Assembly: GCF_016086655.4 (NCBI RefSeq)
Contig: NC_052133.2
Location: forward strand, 47,484,383-47,548,382
DNA: 64,000 bases
Direction: 5' to 3'
Source: Lepeophtheirus salmonis
Lineage: Eukaryota; Arthropoda; Copepoda; Siphonostomatoida; Caligidae
Program-made: the position numbers and the translations under genes
Notes under the pieces: generated by a model
Told to the model about the DNA's origin: nothing
The model's input: the letters and a program-made list of their open reading frames with translations, nothing else
Databases searched by the model: none
Shown: positions 22,876 through 34,179 of the stretch, one piece after another
Numbering within the stretch: the first letter of the stretch is position 1
How the letters are laid out: every line of letters starts with the position of its first letter

Positions 22876-23243
22876 CAGGGGGTCCACAGGATTATATTCT
22901 GTAGAGGGGTTTGGTTTTTTGGATTTTTTTTTTTTGGAAAAAAGTTTAAAATATTTAATGTTTAGGAGAAAAATATCTAAAATTTACAACTATTCATTTA
23001 TTCAATTTCAAATATTTATTTATAAAAAAAAAAATGTATAACTATACACAAAAAATTAAATTTTATGAAAAAAATTTGAAATATGATATTTTTCATTTTT
23101 TTTCAAAATCCACACCTATTAAAAAAATGAACTTTTGGAAAAAAATTCAAAATCCAAATATTAAATTTTCTAATAAAAAGCAAAAATTCCTTAATTTGGG
23201 GAGGGCTACAGCCCCTTCAGTCCACCCTCTGCGGAAACCTCTG
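22876..23243 (+). repeat. AT-rich foldback repeat with both GC-rich ends, 368 bp
   Basis: The left end CAGGGGGTCCACAGG and the reverse complement of the right end CAGAGGTTTCCGCAGAGG are imperfect inverted repeats. The interior is A/T-rich with GGAAAAAA and TTTTTTCC units, then TTGGGGAGGGCTACAGCCCC. This is the best-bounded member of its family. The flanks show no clear 8-bp duplication. The open frame at 23034-23279 lies inside it and is compositional. Confidence 0.55.
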
Positions 23244-23559
23244 TTATTCAATAGTTGTTGGAAGTTGTTCATGGTTTAATATACAAGATCTAATTGGAAT
23301 TTATTTTATTAACAATGATACGTAGAAGAGAATTATAAAAATCGACAGCTGACAACAAAATACAGTGTAAATTTTTTATCTTCGTAACGAAGTGATACTT
23401 TCTAATTTTCCTCATGGGCGTTGTTGATAGTAATGATTGAGTGGAAAGTTGTCTGGTGATTTAAAGGCCCTCCTGTGAATAATATTTTAAGAGTAGCAAA
23501 TTTTGGAAGCAGGCCGAAAACAAAACAAAACTACTTTTTCTCCTTCCCAACACATACTT

Positions 23560-23870
23560 GTGTTGGGTTCTGGCATGGAAATCCTAGACCGGTTTGTGAC
23601 CGTTATAATTTTGTGTAAGACGGAACTTATTAAATCTGGAAAGATCTCATTATAAAACTCAGTCTACAAAAATCGGTTTTGATGGGTCCCACAACAGAAA
23701 ATTTAGGTTTTTATAAAATAAATTTTCGTCAAACTATCTATTTTAATTTTTTTTAAATAAAAGTTTTATAATTATGTCTTGGACTGAGTTTCAACACTAA
23801 ACCTATATATACTCGTATATATTTCCGGAATGGTCTCAGTTTAAAAAATCATATCTGTGCAACTGATTTT
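23560..23870 (+). repeat. Copy of the GACCGAAT / CAACACTA hAT-like family
   Basis: GGACTGAGTTTCAACACTAA near 23781 matches the CCGAGTCTCAACACTA ends at 62638 and 1310. The body carries CTAGACCGGTTTG and CAGTCTACAAAAATCGG. Confidence 0.5.
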
Positions 23871-24249
23871 TCTCATCCCCATACCAAATTACCATACCAG
23901 CCACGACAGGTTTTTTAAGCCAAGTAATTTGAAGACTTTTGCTTTCGTTTTTTTTTTAAATGTTGATATTTTAAGGAAACAATATTAGTAATAATCGGAC
24001 AATCATTTTCAGACAAACTTTGATGCCTTTATGTACACATAATCATGTTTAGAATTCTATAAAATATGAACTTAATGCGTGCAATATTTTTTTCTTGTTA
24101 GCAAACCGAAGAGTGTTTTTTTTTTTTTTTTTTTTTTTAATTTTCAAAAGCTGTTTCATTGTTCTTTGATTCTTGAAGAGATAACATCTAAGTATAAAGT
24201 AATTACTAGTGTTTTTACTCATCAAAGATGTATAGTAACAAGGATGATT

Positions 24250-24985
24250 ATTTATATATCCAGGGTTAAGCCTAGAACCATTTTTAACTTGAGCTTTAAA
24301 TGTAAGATAAATGCAGAGTCATGTTTTTAATATCAAGATGACAAGTGCCCTCCTACAACTGCAACTGATCAAACAACCCCTCTGTCTTTAAAACCTAGTG
24401 ACGTTACTGGTCAGACCCTACTTAAAGCCCTCAAATATGATATAAACCAAGATTAATAGAAACACAAGGTAATACCATAACGCTTTTTTTTTTTTTTGGA
24501 ATGTTTGACTTCCACTACGCTTTTTAATAGTGACGTCAGTGAGAATAACTGTTACTAGGTGTAGACATATATTACCCTCCTTAAGTGTTACTATTAGAGT
24601 ACCACTATCAATTGCTATGTCGTTAAAATATGTCTGCCCAGCCTAGCAGTCAATACGATGTATCAAATTGAATTGAAAATTCTAGCTATCCCGATTACAT
24701 GATGATCTAACCTTGTATTTATAGTAAGCTTGATATAAATTACTCAGGCGCCATTATATAAACAGATTATGCTAGGGCCAAAGGAAAAAGGCTCAAATAA
24801 GTGAAAGCAAAAACCTAAATCAAGACTTGTTTCAAATTACTCAATGGGTATTTTTTGTACAACCACCCGAAATTGAAGGAAACATCATAGAATAAGCAGA
24901 ATAATACCGCCACATGTGAAAAAGGAAAAAAAGAAAACCACAAGAATGTAATAGGCATAAAATTTATGAAAGATGTTGAGGTACA
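24250..24985 (+). repeat. About 480-bp dispersed repeat, split by a MITE
   Basis: Left half 24250-24447 and right half 24733-24985 align with the continuous copy at 19995-20475. The plus-strand frame at 24079-24330 overlaps its start and is not a supported gene. Confidence 0.8.
24448..24732. mobile_element. 285-bp MITE with 22-bp TIRs and 8-bp target duplication
   Basis: The left TIR (24448-24469) begins CAAGATTAATAGAAAC and the right TIR in reverse complement (24711-24732) begins CAAGCTTACTATAAAT; 18 of 22 positions match. Flanks 24440-24447 (ATATAAAC) and 24733-24740 (ATATAAAT) match at 7 of 8. The paralogue at 19995-20475 lacks the insert. An 8-bp duplication and ends starting CA fit hAT or P elements. 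No coding capacity, so it was moved by a transposase encoded elsewhere. Confidence 0.85.
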
Positions 24986-24999
24986 ATGATTACTTCCAG

Positions 25000-25590
25000 C
25001 CTATGTCCTTCCTATATACGAAGTGGGATTTATATTAATCTCATAGTTGGACGCAGCTAATTTAATGAAACGTCATAACAGCTAAGCTACTCTCTTCCAA
25101 ATCCTTTCTTTAACCCCGTCAGTGTTACATTATCATTTTGATGTACTGACAGGTTATATTTTATACAACTTTAATCGTTAGTTGGTAAATGCAGTATATA
25201 TTTAGTTTTTTTTAAAACCTGTCATCATTCTTTTTGAACCCTCGTAAAGGGCATATCTATTGAACATAATATATGTTTTGACATTAGAAATGAGTTAAAA
25301 TAAAGCATAAATCATAATTCTTCATTCTTGTTGTGATAAGATCAAATTGACTAAATAAAACTGCTTTGGATTGATAGAGCAATACAATAACAGCGTCTTA
25401 ACTCATTCTCATATTTATCAGTTGACAACATATAAGCTGACATGATGTCACGATCGGTTATTATACTGCTCATGACATCCTTTCAGATGTGGTTTTTATT
25501 CTAACTGGGAATTGTACTTTTTCTCAACTCTAGACCAAAGATATAAACCTAGTAGCCGCACGAAGACCCCATAATCAATATTTGTTCAAA
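25000..25590. other. Unassigned stretch
   Basis: Nothing recognised. Confidence 0.35.
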
Positions 25591-25594
25591 TATA

Positions 25595-26254
25595 CTGAGT
25601 GGCTACTCAAAAATTGCAATAGAATCACTAAATTACGAACAAACGGGATTTTTATGGAATCACGAAAATTCAACTCAAAACTAATTTGTGATATGTTTAA
25701 ATACTATATTTAGCAATATTTTTATTCAATATTTCTTCCTTCAAAAGCAATGACAGCCTCGAGACGCCAGCTAACAGATTGAAGATGAAGGGCGTGTCCA
25801 TGGCGTACCACACTCTGATGATGACAGCTCAGAGCAAATTTGGATGAGAGGTGCAGTAGAAATTGTCTTACAAGGCGACCCAAACTGCAAAGTCCAGGGG
25901 CTTGAAGTCAAGGCTTAAAGGAGGTCATATGGAGGCAGGCTAGAAGTCAGCCATATTGTTTATGTAGAAGTTTTTGTTCTTCCTAGATGTTTTGGACTGT
26001 AAGAAAGTTCGGATGGAGATGCCAAGGGTAATTGCAGCCTTATCGGCAGTGGCAACTGCACGGAGTAGATTGCACATGTTTGAACTTTTTTGTTGTTGCT
26101 CCAAGTTTTTGACACTTAAAGATATAATGAAAACAAAACTTGTTGTCACTTTGTTTCAGCTCTCGTTTGATTGGACATTGAAATCTCTTAATTATATTAA
26201 TAATGTGATAAAATTGTAAGCAAAAGCTACTGCAAGTTTTGGGTTCCCACTCTG
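25595..26254 (-). mobile_element. Deleted mariner, 660 bp, with both ends
   Basis: The left end after TA (25593-25594) is CTGAGTGGCTACTCAAAAAT. The reverse complement of the right end is CAGAGTGGGAACCCAAAACT. These match each other and the ends of 39294-39718. The minus-strand coding relic shows ATADKAAITLGISIRTFLQS, NNMADF, then LDFAVW before a stop, and degraded tail codons. It carries the C-terminal catalytic part only. The right target TA has changed to AA. The pair of frames at 25940-26219 are the true minus-strand relic and its plus-strand shadow. Confidence 0.85.
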
Positions 26255-27279
26255 AACTTGGCTACGCGGTTACTTTTTTGTCCGCTAGGGATATATAATA
26301 TATTTGAATATTACATTAATAGTAACTACGTAACCTCCACGAAATCATCCTTTTATTTAGAACTAACTAGATTGACAATGTGAAGTAAGAGAAAAAAAAT
26401 CGCATACGTAATGAATGAAAATGATGTATTGACGTCATCTTTGGTATCATAAAAAGCCAAATCTTATTGAAAAAAACAAACAAACAAAAACCCTGATATT
26501 GATATGATAAAAAATCTACTCAGACTCTATGGTTCGTTTCGATACTTAACTTTAGTTTTATAGCTTTACTCTTAAGATGCCATGAATTTTCTATTAAGTG
26601 GCTGACCATTATGAACTTTTTTTTGAGTTAATGCCTATTTTTATGGGGAAAAAAAGGTATTCATAAGCTGGCTGATTTTCTGTTTAAATGTACCCTTCAA
26701 AATAAAATAAAATAATCAAACTAAAGCCAAAACACGACTGCTACTCTGGTAGCTTTAACTTTTCCTTAACACCAAAACAAAGCCGCTTTTAGGGTAAAAT
26801 AATACTATAATAGTTATCTATGAAGTTTTTCGACTGTAGATTTATTGTTCTATACAATTAAGAGATTGTTTATCCTATTAATAGAGACCAATTTGGCTGC
26901 GTCTTGGATTTGATGGAAGTTTTTTATCTTTGAACAGTTAATTATCAAATCATATTTGGAAAAATTATTAAAAATATGACATTTATAAAGTGCTTTATTA
27001 CTTAGTTTTACATTAGACTTATAGCTAAGCGTGTCCTCCTAATTTTTAAAGTTCTCGATAAATGTAAGTAAATCGAAGATTGTTAGAAGTTATAAATGTG
27101 AAACTTTTCCGTCTCTGTTATTGATCCTCGAAATGAAACATATTTTAAAACGCCTTCTACATCAGGGATGTCAATCAGAATTTTATAATATCACTAGATT
27201 TTCCTCTAAAAATTCGAAGAATTAATATTGAAATTCCAAGAAAATAGTATTAGTTTACAGAATAAAAACGCAATTTAAG
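26255..27279. other. Unassigned stretch
   Basis: No coding frame or paired repeat recognised. Confidence 0.35.
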
Positions 27280-28010
27280 ACTCACCTTGAATCAGTTATA
27301 TCTCATATTCTTCTATATCTTCTATAATATCTGCTGATAAGTGTATAAAATCATTTTCTGTATGAGTTTTAAGTTTTATGCCTATCTTTGTATTGTTGAT
27401 GAACATTCCCCTTTTCAAGTTTCGTTATTAAGGCTATATGAGGCTGCCTAGTACACTCCAATGTATGTATTGTTTAGCCGCAGTTAAAATCGGAGGAAAA
27501 GTGAACGAGTCCTAAACAAGTTGAAAATGACTAAATGATTTGTAAACTCTTAATGCTTTAGATAAACAAAATTTGACAATATCATGAATATATCAAACAA
27601 AAGTAATCTATTATTGTTGCTTGTATAAAGTCCTTTAGATTTTGACATTAGATACAAATCATCCCTAATGTATCGTCAATATCTTAAGATCTTGGGATGA
27701 ATCCTAAGGAGAGACATCTCCAACTATAACACTATGTACATACTAGAAATCTTAGAAATTTCAATACACCTTTTTTTTAACCCTAGGGGAGGGGGGACTT
27801 TACACCAGGACTTTTATACCAGCACTTGTTTTGATTTTTTGGTTATCCGGAGGTTTATATTTTAATTATCCTTGAGTCTTGGCGAATTTCTCAAATTATT
27901 ACTTCTATAAACTCTTTTAGATTTCGACATTTTGTTACAAATTATCTCTAACGTAACGTGTATATCTCAAGATCTTGGCATAAATCCCAAGGAGTGGCAT
28001 ATTTGCTCTA
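27280..28010 (-). repeat. Inverted partner of 14365-14990, plus a partial extra unit
   Basis: 27280-27905 is the reverse-complement partner. Then 27915-28010 repeats an internal piece in the same orientation (TTTCGACATTTTGTTACAAA and CAAGATCTTGGCATAAATCC, compare CTTAAGATCTTGGGATGAATCC at 27683). The block therefore contains a partial tandem duplication. Confidence 0.7.
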
Positions 28011-28019
28011 TATTGCATT

Positions 28020-28660
28020 ATTATCAACTTTTTTTTAAATGTACTTTTGTCAGTTTATCAATTGAATTCGTTTATTAAAGCCGCAAGTATCTTTTATATA
28101 CAATAATGGTTTGTCATTATTCTTAATGAAGGTCCCATTATAGTATTTCTCATTTTTATAAGAAATAAATGATAATAAATCTAAGAAGATAACCGAGGTA
28201 GGTTCATGATGGCGTCAATGGCTTACAATTCATATCTATATTGACGTAATATAACAAAGATAGTTCCGTCGGAAGGGACTGCACGGGACATCAAAAATCT
28301 TGAAACCCAATCTTCTTTAGTAAATCGTATAAATAGTATTACATATCTCTATATATCTATATTAAAAAAGCAAAGTTTGTCTTTTTATCTTCATTCATAT
28401 CATATATCGATATATACGAAACATAAAATAATATAATAGGAAATTTCTAAAAGGAATTGCGTTGTCTTAACATAAATAAGCATTTTACATTAAAATTAGA
28501 GCCCCTAACCAAAATCTACAAATAAAAATAATTAAACATTCCAATAATCAAATTATCATAAAAAACAATCACACATCACATATTCCAAAATATAAAAATC
28601 AATCCATTGGTCTTCCTCGATGAAAGCGTTCATACCTCTGGACAATTGTTTTTAAAGTAG
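28020..28660. other. Unassigned stretch
   Basis: ATATCATATATCGATATATA near 28400 weakly resembles sequence near 61270 with ACATAAAATAATATAATA. No gene seen. Confidence 0.3.
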
Positions 28661-29188
28661 TCATATATCAGTTGAATCTAACAATTTATATTTGACAATG
28701 TCAATAGCATGATCCCAGGAATCACCACCCCTTTTTCTGTCTTTGCATTGTAGGCAAGCCGAACAAAATTGTTGTCTTGAAGGTAATAATGTTTTCCCCA
28801 TACACATTAAGAGAGAAAAAATCAAGTAAGAAAGAAACCAATGGGTACTCGAGGAAAGCATGTAAAATATTGTAAAAAACTTTCCACAATCTTTACGAGG
28901 ATCGTAGTAGACAATACAGTCTGTCAAAATCTGGAATTGAGACGTAATTTTTGTTGCTTCGACAGCTCCGCACAAAGAACTCCCTATCGTCTATACCCAA
29001 GACTCTAGCAGTTTCAATTTTATTAAGAAATAAAGGCAAGTCCTCATTTGTAAGTGCCAGGACCCAAGATATAAATGATGTCTTACAAATTTTGTGAGGG
29101 GAAACTGATATATTCCATTATTTAACAGGGAGTTTGTGGTGGGATTCAGGTCATGAACAGCAATTACATTACCATTTATTGCTTCCAT
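28661..29188 (-). pseudogene. Unidentified coding relic with frame breaks
   Basis: Three minus-strand open frames overlap in series. 29188-28991 starts MEAINGNVIAVHDLNP. 29117-28893 is 74 codons without ATG and contains NEDLPLFLNKIETARVLGID and DREFFVRSCRSNKNY. 28975-28661 contains CKDRKRGGDSWDHAIDIV. The middle frame has balanced codon use, acidic and basic residues, and a splice-donor-like GTAAAG near its end. The three look like one ancestral protein broken by indels, or alternative exons. I do not recognise the family. It lies immediately outside the long inverted-repeat element to its right. Confidence 0.4.
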
Positions 29189-29858
29189 TTCTAAAGTTTG
29201 TCTTTTTGCTAGACTTAATGTATGAAACTATGAAAACAAGTTACTGGATGCACTGTACATACATAGTGAGTCATGATCTAAATTATAATAAACATATTTG
29301 GATTTAAGAAATAACAATGTAGTCGTATAAGTGATATATTGCAGGCGTGTGCATATAGTATCGAACGTGTATAGAAGGTGCACTATGTATAGTACTCCCT
29401 GACATGAATCATATAAATGCTTTGATATAGGAATAATGAAATATTGCAGGCGTGTGCAAATATAACAAGGTAACTGTTTCTGTTTGTTTTTAGTCTCTTA
29501 TGTAGTAGGTATATCATAATTTGTGTGCATTTTCAGTACATGTTCAGATTTGTATTAAATGTTTAATGTAAACGCTGGTATGTTAAAAGGAATTATATTT
29601 GTTTTCATTTTTGAACGCTCTAAAGACTAAAGTACTCATGAGTCATCCCATAATATTGATTTTTTTTTTCTCAAACTCTTATTATTAGTTTTTCATTTTT
29701 GCGGACAGGAGACATATGAATAAGTATTGAGTAGTTACGTGTGAGTTTGCTCATAAAATACGGAGAATAACACTTAGGATTACTTGGGGATTTATTTTAC
29801 ATGTTATTAAAGCGAAACTTGTTTTTTAGCCAATGGCTAATTACTCCGGGCAATGTAA

Positions 29859-30065
29859 AGTACTATCAATAGTATATTTATAGGTGTGTTTGCAAATTGT
29901 TATGCACCTCTAAACCACTGGAAGCTGAAGAATGAGGAACAATTTTTATATCTGCTGGAGCGCGATATAATGTGCCAGGTTATGGATGACAATATGGAGC
30001 GGATTGGTACGATACTACCCGTAAATATCAGCAAGATATATGAACACTTTGAAAAAAATTATTAG
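29859..30065 (+). CDS. Unidentified open frame inside the long-TIR element
   Basis: 68 codons open to a TAG at 30063-30065, without a clear ATG start. The part after NCYAPLNHWKLK is LLERDIMCQVMDDNMERIGT followed by ILPVNISKIYEHFEKNY. Codon use is more protein-like than in neighbouring sequence and the residues suit helices. The 5' side overlaps the inner edge of the left terminal repeat. It may be the last exon of an element-encoded protein. No domain recognised. Confidence 0.35.
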   Translation, partial: STINSIFIGVFANCYAPLNHWKLKNEEQFLYLLERDIMCQVMDDNMERIGTILPVNISKIYEHFEKNY

Positions 30066-30514
30066 GTTTCATTGGGAAGTAATTGTTTTGAATGTGAATT
30101 TTAGACTCTTGGCACGGTTTTTAGCTGTTTTATTTTAATGTTCATTATTTATGCACGTTTTACTCGTCATATTCTGTTTTTATTTGTTTCACTGCATCTA
30201 ATCATGCTTGATTAATTGCCCAATTTTTTTTATTGCCGTGTATCACCACCTACTGAGAGGTTCTTCGTGAGCGGAATAGTTTTAAACTAAAATGTTTATT
30301 TATGTTGTAAATATCTCAACTCCTCTACCTACATATTTTATATTCTATGGTAATATATGTGTTTATGAGCTTTAATAATAATAATAAAAAGAACAAAAAA
30401 CAATCGAACAGATCCGTCTGAAATTTAGCAAGTAGACGTAAAAATAACCAATTCTATTACTATTATAACTTTTGGGGGCTCTAGGATCAATTAGAACCTA
30501 TTTTTGACCAAAAT

Positions 30515-30660
30515 GAAACCTCCTTTTCTCTTTCTTTATCTCTTTCCTTCTCTCTGTATCTCTCCTCTTCTCTTCTCCCTCTGTCTCTTCTTTTCTCCTA
30601 CATTCATTCTTTGTTTCTATTCCCCTCTATTCATCTCTGCAACGTGGTAATCCTCTCCTA
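30515..30660 (+). repeat. Pyrimidine-rich microsatellite-like tract
   Basis: About 145 bp of CTTT, TCTC and CTCTT units, almost free of purines. Confidence 0.7.
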
Positions 30661-31965
30661 GTTACATATAATATTGTTACCCCTAAATGTTTTGGTATAT
30701 ACAATATGTGTTTTCAAGGTTTCAATAACCCAAAAACTTTTAACCGTGTCAATAATTTTTTTTTAAATGGTTGCTGTTATTTTATATGACAAAAATTATT
30801 TGTAATATGGGTTAAACTTAGTCAATAATCAATTAAACGCAAACTACCTCGAAACAGTTGATTTAATTGGCTTGCTGTTATATCGGTCTGATTTTACTAT
30901 GTATTTGCACGAGTGGTTTTATTGACTTGGATAGAATGGGGGAAAAAACCTGTGAAAAGCAAATCCATTTTTATAAATAGAGTATAAATAAAACAACGAG
31001 ATCAGAGAGAAAAAAATACTGCTAATAAATGAAATATGCACGTAAATTTTTTAAAAGACGGTTTATAAAAATAGGTCTTTCTAAAAGAATAAAATATTGT
31101 CTTGTCATTCGATGAAATATGCAGCATATCAAATAAAAAAAGAAAATAAATAATGGCCTTGTTCATTTATCTTTACCCCAGGCATGCTCACGCTAAAACA
31201 AAGCCTCTCTTTGTTACCTTTATTATATTAGGCAACCTTTCCTACTAACAGAAATGGGGAGTGCGGAAAGTGCGAAATCATCTCGTGGTTAGACAATCAT
31301 ACCAACTGTTATTTATATCGTACTTACTCCAAGACTATCATTATCATATCATTTATCCACAATTTTTAAAAAGAATTACAATCATTTACATATATACTAA
31401 GAATAATATTTGCCCCGAGTAATTAGCCCTTCGTCTAAAAGGCAAAATTTCCTTTAATAATATAGAAGATAAACTCTCAAGAAATCCTCATTGTGACGCT
31501 CCGTTTTTCATGTCCAGACTCTCAAGTAACTACTCAATACCTATAATAATAATCATAATATGTTGGGTTGACTGATGAGTACTTAAATCAAAAATTTATT
31601 TAAAACTAGCCCCTATATTTTATTCAAATCTGAACATACACACACATGAATTATTAACTATGATATACATAATATATATATATAAATAAAACCAAATGAA
31701 AACAGTGCTCTTGTTATACGCACATACCTGCAATATTTCATTTATAAGACTAGATTACTGTTTCATATATAAAAATATTTATATGATTTACATCAGGGAG
31801 CACTATACCATTGTAATCACGGTCGAATATATATGCCTAGATCTGCAATATTTCCTTAATACGACTACACTGTTATTTCTTAGATCTAAATATGTTTGTG
31901 ATATACATCATGGAACACTATATACAAGTGACTTGTTGTCGTATATTCAGACATACAGAGAGACC

Positions 31966-32899
31966 CACTTTTCTTTATTTTAATAGATTTCATAATATTC
32001 AAATCTTAAATAGTATTTTCTTCAATTCTGTAGTATAATATTGCACAGTAATATTTTATTAAATGCACGGCTATACATTTGTCATTTTATGATAGCTAAA
32101 ACTTCCTCATAGAAATAGTAAAATGGCCAATATATATATACGACGAGGAATCAACACGAAGTTGTATTTGTGTCCTTTTGGAAACGGAGCATTTGTATAG
32201 AATAACTGATTACTTTGTGTATTTATCCAAAAGAATAAATTATGAAATAGCCATGACGTATCAAGGGAGAAGAGGCAATCGACAAATGACAATAAAATAC
32301 ATAGGGTATTTTGTTGTTAACGAGCTAAGGCCGCGATTTTTTACTCTAACGAGAAAAAAAGAATATCCTTTTTTTTTATCATTTCATATATAAATACACT
32401 CCAATATTTCATAGGGATATTCAATTCAATTATAGGCACTCTTTTCCGATTTGTTGGATAAGTAAAGATACCCAACAATTTAAGCTATATGTAGTTTAAC
32501 ACCCTTATTTAGTTTAAAACACATATATTGTCCTCAATATTGCCTTTCAAATAAAATATATCAATGTAGCACTCTTTTATTGTGACACACAATTTTGGTT
32601 ACTTCCAGTTGAATTTGCGGCAAAACCAAAGGACTAATATTAATAGGTTGTTTATATGAATGAAATATAATACAAATATAATCCACTCAATCTTTGAGAA
32701 AAATCATTATAACATATGGTCTGAAAAGTGCCTGGTTTTACAAATAGATAACGCTATTTTTTTTTAAATTACCTCATTTTCAGTTAGTATTAAATCACTC
32801 AAGTGAAAGTCTGGACACTCAGAAGAAAAAAATATGTTTTCTCCTTCTCTTTGCTGATTGGCTTAAAATTATCAATTGCCGTAAGGTCTATTTTAAAGG
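31966..32899. other. Unassigned stretch
   Basis: Frames at 32107-32393 overlap on both strands without domains. No gene supported. Confidence 0.35.
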
Positions 32900-33212
32900 C
32901 ATTGAAGGGTAATTTTTTTTTTGAAAATAATTTCCGAATATTAATTTTTTTTGAAAATAATTTTCTAGATATTAATAAAATAAAATCCATACCTATTCTC
33001 AAAAAATTAAGTTTTTTTTCAAAAGAAAAAATCAAAATTCAAAGTTGCTCACAAATAATATGACATTTTTTTGCAAAAAAATGTCAAATGATAAATTTTT
33101 CGGAGAAAAATCCACAGCTATTCACTGAAAATTAAATTTTTAGTAAAAACAAAAATTCCTTTATTTGGGGAGGCTACTGCCCTTCAGCCCACTTCCAGCG
33201 AACGCCCCTGAG
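32900..33212 (+). repeat. AT-rich foldback repeat copy
   Basis: TTTTGAAAATAATTT units appear twice, followed by AAAATTCCTTTATTTGGGG, GGCTACTGCCC and GCGAACGCCCCTG. The overlapping opposite-strand frames here (32799-33063) mirror each other because the sequence is near-palindromic. Confidence 0.6.
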
Positions 33213-33293
33213 TTATGTACCACTTGTAAAATATTCTTTCATAATATCAAATACCCCAAGGGGTACCCGTAGCCCCATTTGAGAACCACTGGT
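33213..33293 (-). repeat. hAT terminus (CAGTGGTTCTCAA type)
   Basis: The minus strand begins CAGTGGTTCTCAAATGGGGC, then GGGTACCCCTTGGGGTAT and GTGGTACATAAC when the inner part is read in reverse. This is the standard hAT outer end. It is the right end of an element whose body lies to the left; the other end was not found. Confidence 0.65.
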
Positions 33294-33430
33294 GTAATGT
33301 ATTGTAATAATAGATCAACTTCGAGTAAAAAAGTTTCTAGTCTTATCGCCTATGAAAATGTTTAATTTTCCAAAATTGAATTGATGAAGGATTTTCATTC
33401 ATTTTAACTGGAAGCTTTAATGACGATGCC

Positions 33431-34176
33431 GTGAAAAATTTATTTACCCTTATTCAGTACAAAAGCACAACTCCAATATCATTAGAGGCTCAAAATGTTC
33501 TTAGAATAATTGATTTATGTCAGTTTATGAAGGAAAAAGGATCTTCCAATTATGAATATGGGGATGGCGAATATCTAATCGACTTTTTAGATGATTTCAA
33601 TGACGGAAGAAATCAATCCAATGAAGCGGATAATGCATCTTTTCTTCAAGAACTAACTCCTCAGATTCAATGAGATACTGTGTTGGTTGAACAACAAAGT
33701 AATATCTTATATTATATTGCTGGCTATATTTTACACCAAATTAAAACATATCAGTCTGTTTGTTTCGACTGTCTTAGTTTGGTAATTTTGGACACTATTC
33801 AAAAATCCTTGATCTAAAAGATTACACTGATTAGTATTTATGTCATTGTATCAAGAAAGTCTTCCAAAATATATTCTTTACACCCGAAAAGCGATTTCGC
33901 AAACTTGTTATGACTCAAAAATTTAATAAATTAACTAAAATCCTGCAAGAACTAATTAGAAAAGGAACTAAAAATATTATCAATTTTCATAATATTAAGA
34001 CAAAAATTATTGGAAAATATTCCCAAGTTCATTTTAAGATGTGCGCAAAATTTTCTAAAAAGAGACAAACAGAGAAAGGAGGAATGAGGAACAATGTTAT
34101 AGATGGTAAATGTGCAAGTATGCATAAAATTGTGCCACACATGTCTTTATTATTGGCCACATTTAATTATAATTAA
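33431..34176 (+). pseudogene. P-element/THAP9-like transposase 3' relic
   Basis: The first frame (33431-33817) reads through a single TGA at about 33671. It contains NVLRIIDLCQFM and then LYYIAGYILHQIK with CFDCL, which resembles the Y-(I/L)-AGY-(I/V) plus C-x2-C segment of P-type/THAP9 transposase C-termini. After a frame change near 33830 comes CIKKVFQNIFFTPEKRFRKL, and 33910-34176 continues with KMCAKFSKKRQ and KCASMHKIV. The catalytic region and THAP domain are absent upstream. One stop and at least one shift make it non-functional. Confidence 0.5.
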
Positions 34177-34179
34177 TTA

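Larger units (their letters stand above)
29225..31965. mobile_element. About 2.75-kb element with ~600-bp imperfect terminal inverted repeats
   Basis: The left arm 29225-29880 and the reverse complement of the right arm 31385-31965 share ordered landmarks: ACATATTTGGATTTAAGAAA or ACATATTTAGATCTAAGAAA, TGTAGTCGTAT, two spaced ATATTGCAG units, ATATGTTCAGATTT or CATGTTCAGATTT, AAGTACTCAT, TATTGAGTAGTTAC, and GGCTAATTACTC(C/G)GGGCAA. Outer limits are approximate and no target duplication was resolved. The centre holds an open frame at 29859-30065 and a C/T-rich tract at 30515-30660. Long-TIR foldback or MULE-like types are possible, but no family motif was recognised. Confidence 0.75.

Noticed and set aside
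24079..24330. 83-codon plus frame
   Set aside because: It runs from an oligo-T tract into the 480-bp dispersed repeat.
32799..33063. Opposite-strand frames of 78 and 86 codons
   Set aside because: Mirror translations of near-palindromic A/T repeat sequence.
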